A DNA stretch of 64,000 nt from Scoparia ambigualis (GCA_963921215.1 OY992507.1:11141212-11205211), one strand, 5' to 3'. Counted from the stretch's first letter, positions 1 through 12,095 are shown. A program made the numbers and translations. Notes: generated from the letters alone by a model not told the origin.

Positions 1-811
1 ATATGTTAAAAAAATCATTATAAAAGACATCAGGGTTGTCATTGTATTCTAAATAATTTAATTTTGTATCTAGATTGCTTTTAAAGCGTTCCAACTGACC
101 TGCAGTTTTTGGCACAACAGTGATATTCTTTTTCATCACTTGCTTACGCTGGTGTGGAAAGCTGACCATTTGGCCACAATGATCAGAGTTCAGGTTATTA
201 ATAATTTGCTTAGCCAGTGGTTTTACATTTGTATATATGTTATCAATACAGGTGGCCGAAGTGAAAGTTATTCTTGTCGGCTCAAAAAATAAATTATTCA
301 AATTGTATGATAGAAATAAGTTTTTAATTGTAGTTGACAATGTGGAGTTTTCTAACAAATTTATAATAAAATCACCCCAAACAATTATTGTTTTACCTAC
401 ATTGCGGACCTTACGCAATGTCTCATCCATAACTTTTTCAAAAAGATCATACAATGCTGAAGGAGGTCTGTATACACTTATCACAACAAACTGCTCCAAC
501 TCAACACAAGCTATTTCTATTGTTCGCTCAACCGAGAGGCTCACTATGTCTTTGCGTTCTTTTAATTTAAACTTTTTACTAACAATAATTAAGGAGCCAC
601 CATGTATTGCATTTCCTCGACTGAACGAACTTCCTACCAAATGATTCTTAAAATTGAACATGAACTGATGGTCTCTAAGCCAGTGCTCGGTAATGCAAAG
701 AATATCAATATTATAACAGTTCATGAACAATTCAATCTCTAAATCTTTGCCCATCATTCCTTGGATGTTCTGGTGAACAATGTTCAAAGATTCTACATTT
801 TTTATATTTAA
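1..811 (-). pseudogene. LINE endonuclease domain (CR1/Jockey-like), runs off window
   Basis: An open minus-strand frame reads from about 811 to the window edge and encodes an apurinic-type endonuclease (EEP fold), the nicking domain of a non-LTR retrotransposon. Landmarks in order are HQNIQG, ITEHWL (catalytic Glu), VYRPPSA, WGDFIINLL and LNSDHCGQ (the SDH motif). The usual GDFN motif reads GDFI, so a key Asn codon (AAT) has become Ile (ATT) and the enzyme is probably dead. An in-frame stop at 812-814 separates it from the upstream coding region. The reverse transcriptase should lie left of base 1. A degenerate relative is at 26330-26830. Confidence 0.85.
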
Positions 812-954
812 TTATTGACCGGGGCTTTTTATAAAGCTATTTTTACATTGATTTAATTTCATTTTATTTGCAAACATTTTGCAAGAGAGTTCCTCTTTTG
901 TCTTATAATTTAATTCCAATAATTTGCTAGAGGTGTCCTCTATTGTCTTATAAT

Positions 955-1251
955 CTAATTTAAATTATTTGGAACATATTCCAAAGTCTGAATTGGCATG
1001 TCAGTATGTTGCAGCTCAATAGAAGCCGCTGAGCTAGCCATGTTATTGGCTAAGTACTTAAAATAAAATGATAGCGAATTTGCTATCTGTCGCTTAAAAT
1101 AAGTCTTAAGATAATATTTATCTTTTGTCAATATAAAATTATTATCTAATAATTTATTTATGTCTATTAATTCTACTTTCTTTTCATAGAAAGCCATTGT
1201 ATTCAATGTCAAATTAAGCTTAAATCTATAATTATTTTCTTCGTGTGGCAA
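955..1251 (-). pseudogene. upstream coding piece of the same LINE
   Basis: A 98-codon minus-strand frame just upstream of the endonuclease, shifted in frame relative to it. Between the two, positions 815-950 still read as Lys/Glu-rich protein in the endonuclease frame, with a near-repeat of the peptide NYKT/DYKT. This suggests one decayed reading frame leading into the endonuclease. No recognised domain. Confidence 0.45.
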
Positions 1252-1340
1252 GTTTCATGATTGAAACAAGTGGCAAGATTCATTAAAACAACCATTTAAC
1301 CTCTACAATTAGAACATGAATAAAAAAATAGATGTTTTAA

Positions 1341-1825
1341 GGGGGTGCCGCGCGATCGCAAAAACTGACAATAAGTCTCTTATTGAATTTCAAAGCAAAA
1401 TCAACCATATTGATTTTTTAAATAAAAACAATTCTGCTTTGAAATTTCAGACTTAGTAATTTGATTAGAGCAATGTTTTTATTCTGCGAAATGTACAAAA
1501 CCATCACGAGCTTGTGGTAAAAATTAAAATTTACTTTAGTGAGATGGGGTGACCTGCGGAATTTTAATACAAATATTTTCATGTAAAAATTATTGTTTCA
1601 TGCGTAAAATTAAGAAAGTTGTCGAAAAAAATGTTTTAGGAGTCATTAGATTTATGTATTGTTTTGTTATTGTTTAAATAATTTGTTTGAAATTTCAACA
1701 AGGCCACGCCTTGTGCAATGATCAGGCTAACTTACGTAAGTTCTTTTAATGTATTTAACTAATTCAGCGCATAGTACAAGTAACTTAAAAATACGTAAAT
1801 TTAGACAATTTCGTGCAGGATCCCC
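1341..1825. mobile_element. TTAA-flanked MITE, about 485 bp
   Basis: Imperfect terminal inverted repeats, GGGGGTGCCGCGCGA on the left and the complement of TCGTGCAGGATCCCC on the right, each directly flanked by TTAA (1337-1340 and 1826-1829). This matches the TTAA target duplication of piggyBac-type transposons. No coding capacity. Confidence 0.5.
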
Positions 1826-1829
1826 TTAA

Positions 1830-3415
1830 GGTATTTTGTATTGAAACAGGGAAAAATGTGAGAAGAATCAATATTTTTTTCTCCGCTACGAAACGAGAAT
1901 AAATCACCAAATCTTCGTAATAGAACACAGACCCATTTGTCGAATCACACATAAAATACAAACGCCTAATTTGCTGATGTCAAAGCCGTTTTACGGAGAA
2001 ATTGTCTCTGAAGCTAACTAAGCTTGAAATCGTTTGTGAATTTCGTATGACTTTATGTAATGCCTTTTATAAGCTTTTAGGTAAATCTTAGAAATCGTAG
2101 CGCCCTCGTTTTATCGGAGAACTCAACGTAGCTACATGAATAAAAAAGCACCACCCATTATAGTATTTACTAAAGTATCGTATGATTTAAATATGATGAT
2201 GATACGAGCTTGGACAAATCAGAGTGATGAGCGGGAGTTTAATTCTGAATTCTATCTGGTTGAGAAAAACGAGAAATAGTTAGTATAACAAGATTGCAAC
2301 TCACCTCATCTGTTACCACCAGTGCGATTCGGTTCGATCCAAAACTCGATCCTGAATCCGCAGTGAGTTTAAAAATCAGCATTCTCTAATTGCGACCCTA
2401 TACAAACCTCACTCTTTATCGGAAAGGGTCATACTTATTGCGATGCGAATTTACGATAGAACTTTACACAATCGACATGCAAGTCAGCGCTTCCTTGCAC
2501 TTGCAAGTGCGATCGTGTTATTTTATTTGCTATTTTGTAAATTTACATTAGGTAAGGTCCCTCTAATCTGATTAATTCAGTTTGACTGTAGGATCAACAG
2601 TCTCTAAATCATAAGATATCATACTAACACAAATCACATGAAACTACAAATAAACCATAACTAATATTTTCATTCTAAGTATAAACCACCCTCCTACTTG
2701 AGATATGTAGGTACAAACAAATGAATCATATTTTATTGAATAAGATCGCTTTGATTGTCTTTTCTTCCATTAGTTTTTATTGGATTTGAGAAAGTAATCT
2801 CCGAAGCACGAAGTCTGACCTTAACATTATTATTAGTGTATTACTTACAAATGAGAGGTGACAAGACATATAAGTCCGCCCCTTCATATCAATAACATTA
2901 GCTTGGAAAATAATTACAAGATAATACCACATAACATAAGACAGCTTTAACGCAATACAAGTATCCGAGGAAATAATTTCAAATAGAGTAGCAAGCCGAG
3001 CACGACATACATATTTTAACATGGTTTTATTTATTAGTAGCTTAATTATATTACTAGAAGGTATAAATAACAAGTTATTTATCATAATCTGCTTAGGTCT
3101 GTCTAATAGATGGAAGAATCTACATGGACAAAAGCGAGTTCGTCCACTAGGATCCCCTAACCCGATCCCCAGGGGATCCCCGCGAACACATCTGTTCATC
3201 AGAATCCCCTTTAAATAAAAGTACTTAAAGTCAATGTCACACTGAGTATTTTTATTAAAATTTAAAAAAAAACAGGAAATTAATTAAATTAGATAGAAGC
3301 AATTCCTATTAATAACTTTATTCCAGATATTTTTATTTTATTCTCTTTGAACATAAGTTCGATAACTAATGAATTTTTTTAACATAAGTACTACATACTT
3401 ACACTTACGACTAGT
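1830..3415. other. no recognised gene
   Basis: AT-rich sequence. The longest frame (2777-3199, minus) has no recognisable domain and overlaps a G/C-rich patch at 3140-3200 containing repeated GGATCCCC boxes. I see no gene here. Confidence 0.5.
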
Positions 3416-3419
3416 ATCA

Positions 3420-3555
3420 GCAGTATCAACTGCACATGTATGTGCTCAGCGTGATAGGTGGTAATTCCATCGCCTTTTTAAGCTGTTGGATATATATGCA
3501 GTATTTAGTCCGTTAGTCGCCTTTCACGACATCCAAGAGTAGAGATGGGTTGCTA
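3420..3555 (-). repeat. dispersed repeat X (SINE-like), fragment
   Basis: One of seven copies in the window of a roughly 240-bp repeat with the core GGCGACTAACGGACTAAAG, then CACGCTGAGCACATGTGCAG. The fullest copies start with TGGCGTAGTGG, which fits a Pol III A box, but no B box is seen, so SINE origin is an inference. Confidence 0.7.
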
Positions 3556-3559
3556 GTAT

Positions 3560-5430
3560 TCTTTTAATAAATAGCCGCCAAAAATTATGATATTTTTATT
3601 TAATGGTTAATAAAGGGGTATAATAATTTATTCCTGATCGATTGTTCCTGATCAAGTGTGTGATAGGTGTTATACTTATTTGGATTTTACATACTTCAAC
3701 CAGAACACATACAAATCCATGCGTCTGCATGTATGAATAAAAATTGGCACCTTTAGTATAAAGTAATGGGTGAAATCCAGACTGATAACGCGACAAACAG
3801 TACTTACAACGGACTGTTTTATCAATTACAGAAACATACCCGTTTTTTAGCTATAATAAAAAAAATATGGTGACATAATTACTTCATGACATTTGAAATA
3901 GTGGTACTTACCACTAAAAAATTATGTTTATTTAATAATGCTAATCAAATTTGAAGTCTTCTCTCCATGAAAATATGGTTCAGATTAGATCAAACATACA
4001 CAGTGCAATGTTTGATTCGGCATGGACTTTTCTAATGGACACTCCGCCCATAAGCCGGAATGTCTCGGTAGTTTTATAGGATAGGACGCGGTGTCCACCG
4101 CACTTATCCTTTATACAAGTAAAGCCATATTGACTGGCCGTCCATAACCACAGACCAACTGTGGCGTACAGAGATAGCGTTATTTGCAAACATTTTATCA
4201 AATATGATGACAAGAAAACTAGAAAAACTACAACTAAAACAAAAATAATGAATATGATGTACGAAAACTAGAAATACTAGAACTAAAACTATACGGTTCA
4301 GATCCAGTCACGATAATCTAGGTGTATGGTAGGAAACCTAGATTGCCAGAAAATGTGAATTGAAATTTAGTTCTAGAAACACTTTTTTGTTGTAGATATT
4401 TTTATTCGCATGGATTTTATAAATTTCTAATTCTTTAAAATTGTTATTGTTTATAATATTGTTCTACACATTAAGGTAAAACACTACATACGTATAAACT
4501 ACTCTTTTTATATATCTAAACTATTGTATCCAATGATATTACATTTTAAAAGGAAGATTGTAGGTATCTGTATTAATTATTATCAATGACTAATAAGGTA
4601 CATAACAAACCACTTGTTACGTACGTAATCGATTTTAAGAGATTAAATGAATATGAATATAAAATACGTCTTAATTAAAAAACAAAATATATATTTTTTT
4701 ATACGTTTGAATAGCACGCTACTATAATGTCAAATCAGAACACGACTGTTTCAATGTAAATAGAAAGTTCTATATCATACTATATACTGTCTCTCCTAGT
4801 TAACATAGAATTAAGTCGACTAAAAGCAACCGCCGTGAAGGAATAATTAGGGAGCAGCAGGGTTCTTAATGGTATTAATATGGCTTATGTCTACTTAACC
4901 AATATTAATATCGGGACTTAATTGTTAAGGTTATTGATGAAAACCATCAGGAGTCACACACATTTTAGGCATTCGTTTACATAAGTACAGTATTCCATTT
5001 GGCAAATTATATTTTTGTTGTTTGTTCTCGTCAATGATACAAGGTTTATATAAAAGTTAATTTTAGGAAAGAAGATTGACCATTTTGGACCAAATGCTGC
5101 CCAAGATACTGGGATGGGAAAACTTTTATTTCTTTCCTTACATGAAGAGATATAAAAAAAAAATAAAAAAAACATCCACGGGGTTATACCTATTGTACCT
5201 AAAAACTTATCTATGGCTTTTTAAGATTGATTGATTGAATTATCCTTATTATTTTTCGTTAATGTAAAACCAATACACCAGATTTTTTTTCTCAATACTC
5301 CTCGGATAGATTCTGACACGCTTTGAGTTACATACTAGTATTAGTCTAAGAAACATTATGCACTATGATTCAATGTTGGGCAACACTCTTGGTCCAACGT
5401 CCATACAAAAATGGTCAATCTCCTTTGTCA
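3560..5430. other. no recognised gene
   Basis: AT-rich. A 77-codon minus frame at 3980-4213 has a hydrophobic N-terminal stretch followed by a Cys- and Gly-containing segment, but there is no family match I can name and no splice or promoter support. 4205-4290 holds an imperfect repeat of CTAGAA-CTAAAAC. Confidence 0.4.
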
Positions 5431-5431
5431 C

Positions 5432-5465
5432 GGTTCACAGGGACGAAGTAGCTGGCGGGCCGCTA
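5432..5465 (+). repeat. Helitron-like 3' end fragment
   Basis: Sequence ACGAAGTAGCTGGCGGGCCG followed by CTAG and T, the 3' terminal form of the short lepidopteran Helitron-like elements seen complete at 9419-9593. Confidence 0.5.
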
Positions 5466-5559
5466 GTTACATTTTATGGTAAAGTCGCTGTCGTCGCTAG
5501 TCCTACTATATAATATAAACGCGAAAGTTTGGAAGTATGGATGGATATTTGTTACTCTT

Positions 5560-5700
5560 TCACGTAAAAACTACTAAACGGATTTAGATGAAATTCGGCA
5601 CACAGATAGTTTGTAACCTGGATTAACACATAGGATATCTTTTATCCCGATATTCAAACGGGAACGGGAACCACGCGGGTGAAACCGCGAGCGGCCGCTA
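5560..5700 (+). repeat. Helitron-like or related dispersed repeat, 3' part
   Basis: Contains the phrase ACGGATTTAGATGAAATTCG and ends GCGGCCGCTAGT. I recognise this as a widespread arthropod repeat with a CTAGT end. Assignment to Helitrons rests on the terminus only. Confidence 0.5.
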
Positions 5701-5704
5701 GTTT

Positions 5705-6455
5705 ATAATAAAAATGAAGAGTTTTAACTTTACACCCTATTGTGATATTTTTAAAACGTTTAAAATAATAATGACATTAGCAAGCGTTACTTTGCGGCAA
5801 TCCATGGCATATAAAATCGGTTTCGGTTAACATGTTTGCTTGCATTTATCGCTAAGTACTTTTGCATGTGAGTACCTGTACATTGCGGGCGGGCGGTGGT
5901 GCTTGCATGCTGCCTCTAAGCTTGATAAACCAAGGACAGCAATGTAACTGTTATAGTTTAAAGTATGGTAATATTATTATATGCGTGGTAATAAATATTT
6001 TTATATCTATCATAACATTAATGAACGCTTCTAACTACCTATATCTTACTGCTAAGTGTCTTTTCAATGTCAATCGTTGTGTATTAAAATTAATCCCAGA
6101 AATCACATTTATGGGAAATATAGTACACTTATTGGCATATTTCTTTGATATGCACCTTTCATACGTTACTCTATGTCTTTACGAAAGAGTGAAACCCGTA
6201 GCGAAATCTCCGTTGAGCTGCAAACTGGGGCCATGCTCGGAGGTTTTCGGTATCGACTAATGGATGCAAGAGTTATGGCGCAGAAAATAAAAAAGAGTTT
6301 CTTGCGTGTACGATTTTCCGAAGGATTTCTTTGTCGATTTTGTGTGAACTGAGTTTTTTTTCCTTACTTCGACCATATTATTATCTTATTTATATGAGTA
6401 CAGACTACAACAGAGTTCATTGCAACAATATTATTTTATTTACCTTTTGAATTAT
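5705..6455. other. no recognised gene
   Basis: A 132-codon plus frame (5862-6260) is rich in Ile, Leu and Cys with no family signature and no flanking splice sites. I treat it as chance. Confidence 0.4.
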
Positions 6456-6461
6456 AAACTT

Positions 6462-6757
6462 TCCACCGCTGGGCACAACTTCCCAGATGGACTGTTCTCC
6501 ACAGCAACAACAACAACAGGAAATGAGCAGACTGGGCCATTGGGCCATAACCCCAGCACGCTGGCCCAATGCGGGTTGGTGGGTTGTAAAGGCTACCATC
6601 TTAAAATAACCAAAAACCAATGGCGAACCGTCCAAATCACGGAGGAGTTCGAGATGTTATTGATTGGTCACCCATCCAGTAGCCGGCATTGTGAAAGATG
6701 CATAAATGACAATGCAAACTGAACGCCTTAAGGGGGATTCTATCGAGCTCCTCGAGG
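6462..6757 (-). repeat. 5S-rRNA-derived SINE
   Basis: Minus-strand copy of the family best seen at 57531-57826. The diagnostic block GGCCCAATGCGGGTTGGTGG lies at 6561-6580, and the 5' head complement (GTCACCCATCC, GAGCTCCTC) is at the right end. It contains a (CAA)n stretch. Confidence 0.8.
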
Positions 6758-6759
6758 AA

Positions 6760-7555
6760 TTTAATAAATGTGAATACCTCATTTCTACTTAAATGCAATT
6801 TAAAGAGAATGTTAGTGCACACAAAGCGCAAACACAGCAAATATTTGATTTCCTTCGAAAGCTTTCACAGAAAACATAAATTTTGAATTCAATCTATTTG
6901 TTTAATCTATTAGGAACTTGGAATGTCCAGCAGTGGACATTGTAAAGCAAAATCTAATTAGTTTTATATAATTTAACTTAACAATTAATGGATTGTTTTT
7001 TCTACTCCCTTTAAAGAAAACTAATCAGGCTTAGAATAAAATATAATCAAAAGGTACCTACATTGTTTTTTATTTTATTATTTGGGAACGAACACTTACA
7101 GTTGTTTTGCTAAAACCACTAAATGTTACCTATCCTACGGATCTACCGTGTATGTTACAACAATGACAGACTTACCAATAAACCGAATCGAATCAACCCT
7201 TAATTTTTCTCACACGCACTTTAATTTTAGCAGATACAATTTTTATTACGGTATGGTACATTTCCAAGGTTCATATTAAACTCCAAACTGATACGTAAAA
7301 ACTAGTTCGAAATGACACAACCAAATCCGGGACAAAGAAGCAGCCTGTAGCTGTGACATCAACGGGTTCTGACGTCACGCTTCATGTGGGTCATTGGGGC
7401 AGCCCGGGCGAGCTCGATGCGGGTCACACCCGGGCCCTAACCTTGATTGCTGGACTGAAGCGTGACTCTGGTTAGGCTTCAGACTCAAGTTAGTTCAAAT
7501 TTTAAAACACGCTCTTTTTTAAAAGTAGTTGTTTATTTTAGACAGTATCTTACTA
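6760..7555. other. no gene; short GC-rich repeat at 7355-7430
   Basis: Mostly AT-rich. The segment around GCAGCCCGGGCGAGCTCGAT (7404-7423) recurs in altered form near 13122-13155, and both follow a TCTGACGTCA box, so this is a dispersed repeat of unknown class. Confidence 0.45.
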
Positions 7556-7560
7556 ATGAT

Positions 7561-7925
7561 GGGACTTCTTGGCGGGAAAGTGACGCGTCATGTCTGCGGT
7601 TTTGTTTAATTCTCTTTTGTGTTTTATTGAACATTAATGTTGTAGTGTATGTACACCAACTTTGTGTGGTGTATAGCCGACACCTTTTTAATCTCCTTAT
7701 CGTATTGTTTAACAAAATAATGCGCAACTGATAATGCAATGACTGCGATCAGAATGGATATGATGTGGTATATAAGTAATGATAGGAGATATTGTGTGTG
7801 TGCGTATGTCAGCTATACTGAACTAATACGTTATGAAATAATGGTAGATTACTAACAGTTCTAAATAAGCATAACAGTAGCAACGACACTTTTAGAATTC
7901 TTTCAAGAAGTCAATGTGAGATCTT
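7561..7925 (+). repeat. dispersed repeat W (MITE-like)
   Basis: Starts GACTTCTTGGCGGGAAAGTG and ends in a sequence whose complement begins similarly (CTTTCAAGAAGTC), suggesting terminal inverted repeats. Related copies lie at 9690-9775 (minus, internally deleted) and 33058-33265 (plus). No coding sequence. Confidence 0.6.
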
Positions 7926-7929
7926 CCTA

Positions 7930-8835
7930 AGTTACACATCTTGAAAGCCTAACAAAAGAAAAATAGTAGTTATTTATTTGAGCCAGTACCTTTTGCTGAT
8001 ATTGCTAGAGTCTACAACGTGGGTTTCGGTTAAGCCGCTTTGTATGATATAAGAGTTCTAATTTAGAAAAGGAAATGTTTTTCTCAAAAGTTGTTGTTTT
8101 AGCCAGTGGTACCTACCTACTTATAACTGAAAAAATATTGCTTAACTTGGGTTCTGGTTAAACCGCTTTAGATAAAAGTGTTCACATTTTAAACACGCTC
8201 TTTTTTAAAGTAAGTACTTAGTTGTTTTATTTCAGCCAGTCAGGAGCATATTACTCGCGTACCGCACTTCCTAACCTACGAAACCAATAAAACAAAAATA
8301 ATAAATAATAAATTAAACGTAAAAAACCTTTTTAACAAACAAGCTTTTATTTAAATGTGCTTAAAAGAAAAAATAAACTTTTAATATCTACTTATGACGT
8401 CATTACACAATTTATATGATATAAAAGGTTGTCGCGAGATTTAAGTAAGTACTCGTATTTTTTTAAAAGTATTGAAAATTTTAATACTTAGATAATCAAT
8501 CAATCACATCAAGTTATTTAATCTAGTTTATTTACACATATAAAGTATAGTAGGTATTGCAAATAAAAGCTTGTAATATGTAACTATTTTTTTATTCATA
8601 CTACTAAGGGCGTTCCTCAATGTTTTGTTTATATTTATAATCAGTACCTAGTTATTCGCACGGCCCTAGACACAATATCAGTATTTTTTAAAATAAAGAA
8701 ATAAAACTTTGACTTTGTAAACAAAGTCAAAGCTAACCAAACAGTATCTCAATAAAGTCCCTACATAACACCACGTGTCAGTCCAATGATTGAAGGGGAC
8801 AAGGCTCAGAATAATAATTTAAAGCATAGAAGGAG
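7930..8835. other. no gene; degenerate direct repeats and one palindrome
   Basis: The phrase AACACGCTCTTTTTTAAA occurs near 7505 and 8192, and GGTTAAGCCGCTTT / GGTTAAACCGCTTT near 8031 and 8157, indicating old duplications. A perfect 26-bp palindrome (CTTTGACTTTGT then its complement around AA) sits at 8707-8732. Confidence 0.5.
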
Positions 8836-8837
8836 TA

Positions 8838-9090
8838 GATAAGATAAGATAAAGATAAAAATCATTTATTCAATAAGTACCATATGGAACACTTTGACAC
8901 GTCAATTTTTTTGATTTACACCAATTCGTAGAATTGGCAAGAAACTCTGCTTGGCTTATAATCTTTTCAACGTCTTTGTTACAATTATTATTCTTAACCA
9001 TTACATTGTTTTTGTGGGAGTTGGAGATAGTTTCATCCCAAGCTTTTTTGTCGTTAAAATAATCAGAAGCTTTATAATAAGCTATGCTAA
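8838..9090 (-). mobile_element. LINE 3' end with TTATC tail
   Basis: On the minus strand an open frame ending at 8870-8872 reads AYYKASDYFNDKKAWDETI, which resembles the carboxy-terminal end of CR1/Jockey-like reverse transcriptases. It is followed by ATTTTTATC and TTATC repeats, a short-tandem 3' tail of the type CR1/L2-like LINEs use instead of poly(A). 5'-truncated near 9090. Confidence 0.65.
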
Positions 9091-9418
9091 ACGAGTGTGC
9101 GTGTGCGTGTTTTAAAATATGCTATCACATTTAAGTGTACACTCCGTTTGACAACCATTCGAATCACAAATTTGCAGATCGCTTTTGAATTCGGTATCAT
9201 AAATGGTGACCAGGTATCCAATTTTTTTTGCTTTACATTTGACGACTTATTTTGTTTCTTTTTATTCAATGTTTATGGCCCATTTGAAAAAATAGGACAA
9301 CAATACGAGTCTCATTTAATTTTGGATTTTGTTATTATTCTATATGGAACAAGGAGCCACCTCTTTTTTCCCTTAAATAATAGGTCAGCACGTTTAGCCA
9401 GTGTCAAGTAAGATTTAA

Positions 9419-9593
9419 TCTATATTAATAAAAATCAATTGACGAAACGCATCACTTCAGAACGGCTACACCTATTTGGCTAATTCTTTGTTTGTTGTGT
9501 TCGTAATTGTCAGGACTAGGTATGCGTGAAATATATTTTTTTGGAAATTCGTCAAGGATGTTCACGCAGACGAAGTCGCGCGCGGGCAGCTAG
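9419..9593 (+). mobile_element. complete Helitron-like element, 175 bp
   Basis: Begins TCTATATTAATAAAA and ends CAGCTAG, lying between host A and T, as expected for Helitron-type insertion. It contains CACTTCAGAACGGCT and the GTTGTGTTCGTAATTGTCAG block shared with 58088-58443. Non-autonomous: no helicase or Rep coding. Resembles the Lep1-type elements of Lepidoptera. Confidence 0.75.
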
Positions 9594-9689
9594 TAGTAAA
9601 TATTTTCTTTGCATAAAGTAAATGATAATGAGATATGAACTGATGTTTCCCCTAACCCCTTGAGTTTCAATAAAGCTGTGGGACTTTAC

Positions 9690-9775
9690 TGAGATCTCAC
9701 ACGGACTTCTCAAGAGAATTTCGATAAAACACAAACAGAATGACGCTTCACTTTTCCGCCAAGAAATCCGAGACA
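9690..9775 (-). repeat. repeat W, internally deleted copy
   Basis: Reverse complement joins the left end (TTCTTGGCGGAAAAGTGAAG) almost directly to the right end (CTCTTGAGAAGTC) of repeat W, as miniature derivatives often do. Confidence 0.55.
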
Positions 9776-9857
9776 CCTCTTTACAACTTTCATCATTTGA
9801 ATTTGAAATAACATAGGATATTGTTTTCTGAGGTTTAAGCGAGCACTACACATTGAA

Positions 9858-10139
9858 ATGAAACACTTTGTCAAGCATAGGCGCGAAAATAAATCTGCAG
9901 TGTGTGAACATGCTCTCGAGGGAACCCACCATTATATCAGATTTGACCAACCTCAAATACTCGCCAAGGAACAACGATTCATCCCTTGGATGATACGCGA
10001 GGCTATTGAAATTAAAAAAAACCATCGAAATTTCAATAGAGAGGATGGTTGGAATTTACCACTTGCCCAACAGCAACACATTGCCAGACCTAAATATATT
10101 GTTAGCTCGTATTGTGTAAACTTGAACGCACCCGGTTAA
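9858..10139 (+). pseudogene. Penelope-like GIY-YIG endonuclease, C-terminal part
   Basis: Ninety-three codons with the C-terminal hallmarks of Penelope-like endonucleases: SAVCEHALEGTHH (the -AEHA- block), a central ILAKEQRFIPWMIREAIEI segment, then NFNREDGWNLP. This domain nicks target DNA for target-primed reverse transcription. The GIY-YIG motif itself and the entire reverse transcriptase are missing, so the fragment is non-functional. The apparent Met start overlaps the inverted end piece and is not a natural start. Confidence 0.75.
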
Positions 10140-10205
10140 ATATAAAAATGATTGACGGTAGGCAAATAACTTCTAACTATGAGACGACCAACACCTCAGT
10201 CTCCA

Positions 10206-10240
10206 TGTGACCACGGACCCTGTAAAGGGTTCGAAACGTC
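10206..10240 (+). ncRNA. ribozyme-like stem of Penelope 3' region
   Basis: TGTGACCACG, a 6-bp stem GGACCC/GGGTTC closing TGTAAA, then GAAACGTC. The second Penelope family at 34611-34642 keeps both flanks but has a completely different 6-bp stem (GGCCGC/GCGGCC), so pairing is conserved while sequence is not. Penelope-like elements are known to carry hammerhead ribozymes with a GAAA after stem II. Here the CUGAUGA side is degenerate, so activity is doubtful. Confidence 0.4.
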
Positions 10241-10594
10241 AGGTAATATAAAAAACTATGTAAATAGTAAATGAAACGCAAGTTAATCCGTAAAAAAGTG
10301 TTTCATTTCATAACACAGAATATTAACTAAAGCGTAGAAGAAGTCTAAATGAGACTCGTAAACCTGTTGTCCTATTTTTTCAAATGGGCCATAAACATTG
10401 AAAGAAAAGAGACAAATAAGTTGCCAAAAACGTGCCAGTCCAGCGAAAAAAAAACGGTCACCATGTATGATAGCGAATTCAAAAGCGACCTAGGTATATA
10501 CAAATATTGTAATTCGAATGGTGACCAAACGGAGTGCCCACTCAAATGTCATAGCACTCCTTCTATGCTTTAGTTTTTATTCTGAGTGAAATAA

Positions 10595-10920
10595 CAACAA
10601 AATAACTGACAGCGCGTGACGTCATTGGCAGTGACGCCGCGTTCCGTGGGGGTAAATCACAGAGGTCTGTGGGTCTGTGGGGTAAATAGAGCGCCACAGG
10701 ATCTAGGTCACGTCTCCTTGGACTAGCCTTCGTGGAGTCTAGATGAAAATGTACCTTTCCTTATAATCGAAACAAAAGAGCTCACGTACAGTCAGCAACA
10801 GAAGTAGATACACACATATTTGACAGTTCGTCGTTCTTATTCCGAAAGACTTAAGGGTCAATAGCTGTCCAAATTGTGTAACTATCTACTTTTATTGTGA
10901 CTTTACATGATTCGCGCGTG
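10595..10920. other. no gene
   Basis: GC-richer stretch at 10600-10740 with TGACGTCA boxes and repeated GTCTGTGGG, otherwise featureless. Confidence 0.4.
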
Positions 10921-10921
10921 C

Positions 10922-11015
10922 GGAGCTCGATGGCACAGTTTTGCGCATTTGGGTTGCGGTCTTGCAAGTTAAGCAGTCTTCGCAATGTTGATATACATGA
11001 TGGATGACAAAATTA
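10922..11015 (+). repeat. 5S-derived SINE, degenerate 5' head
   Basis: GGAGCTCGATGGCACAG, then TGCAAGTTAAGCAGTCTTCG and ATGGATGAC match the head of the 57531-57826 SINE. The rest is missing. Confidence 0.6.
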
Positions 11016-11032
11016 TAATATTAGTACCATTG

Positions 11033-12095
11033 AGGTACCGGTAATCTGGGGTATCTGCAGACACCGCCCCATTCGAATAGCAACATTTTGAAAAAAAACA
11101 ACAACATTGTATATGGGTTTTAAGTCTAGGCCTATGAAGGGCATTCTTTTTCTAGGTTTTTGAACGAGATTCACCTTATTACGTTGGCGATACTGCGTTT
11201 TGGAGGAGGTGCTTTGATTCGCGCCAGTTCAGTTTCCAAACCAAGTTAACTTTTTGATAACGACAAGTTAGTGCCTCAACTTTGCAAATATCAACGCTTG
11301 AGTCTATGACAACAAGCTCTTTATTGTTAAAATTTTGTACATTAATACTTTTTCCAAAGAAATTAGTAAAAAGAAAAGCGTTATATCAAATTCCTTTGAA
11401 GTGACGTGAGTTTATAATTTTAGCTTTGGATTGTTAATTAAAATGGGGTGATTCACAAAGACTCATGGGGTGACTTACAACAACAAACCCCAATTCAATG
11501 ACCCCAATTGACAACAATATTTTAGTATTAAGTTTAAAGTTATAGAGACAAGTGATCTTTTACTTTTTTACAGGTTAAAATTCGTGCAAATGTTGATACA
11601 TTTACACGTACCCTCAGCTGTTGCTGAAACTCAATAACTATTTTAATGAATTAGAAAATACTTTAAAAATGACAGAAATAAAATAAATGACTCCAACATA
11701 AATGACGACCCAGTTAGAAAAAAAGTTATGGTGAAAAAAAAATACTAATTAAGAAGATTGTTCACTTTGAAATAAATAAAATAGGTCTATCCAATATTTT
11801 ATGTTGTTTTATATCTTAATTATGAAGTTGTTGTATTTCACCCATAATAAAATATCGTTGCTGATGACCCCACATAAAATGTTATTTGCAACAAGCCATA
11901 TTTTAGCCATTTTTTAAGAATCAGTTATGTATTTTATTTCACTTTAACTCTTTCTGGGGTTAATTAAAACCATAAAAGTACTCGTTACTCATGTTTAATA
12001 CAGATTACTTCTAATATGCGACACAAAATAAGAATAATACCAAGGTCCGAATTCGAAATATTGTTGTTACTCACCCCAGTTTACGGTACTTATTA
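11033..12095. mobile_element. possible MITE with GTACC-TGGGGT ends
   Basis: Left end GTACCGGTAATCTGGGGT and the complement of the right end GTACCGTAAACTGGGGT form an imperfect inverted repeat about 1.05 kb apart. The interior is AT-rich with no coding region but scattered GGGGTGA boxes. No clear target duplication. Confidence 0.3.

Larger units (their letters stand above)
9854..10310 (+). mobile_element. Penelope-like retroelement, 3' end
   Basis: Contains the tail of a GIY-YIG endonuclease, then a 170-bp 3' region found again at 31388-31548. The left edge TGAAATGAAACACTT is the exact complement of the right edge AAGTGTTTCATTTCA (10296-10310), so the 5'-truncated copy is capped by a short inverted piece of its own 3' end, a known habit of Penelope-like elements. 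Confidence 0.75.

Noticed and set aside
3980..4213. Secreted Cys-containing peptide
   Set aside because: Hydrophobic start and a few cysteines only, with no family, splice or repeat support. Kept as a note, not called.
5862..6260. 132-codon plus frame
   Set aside because: Low-complexity hydrophobic composition and no recognisable domain.
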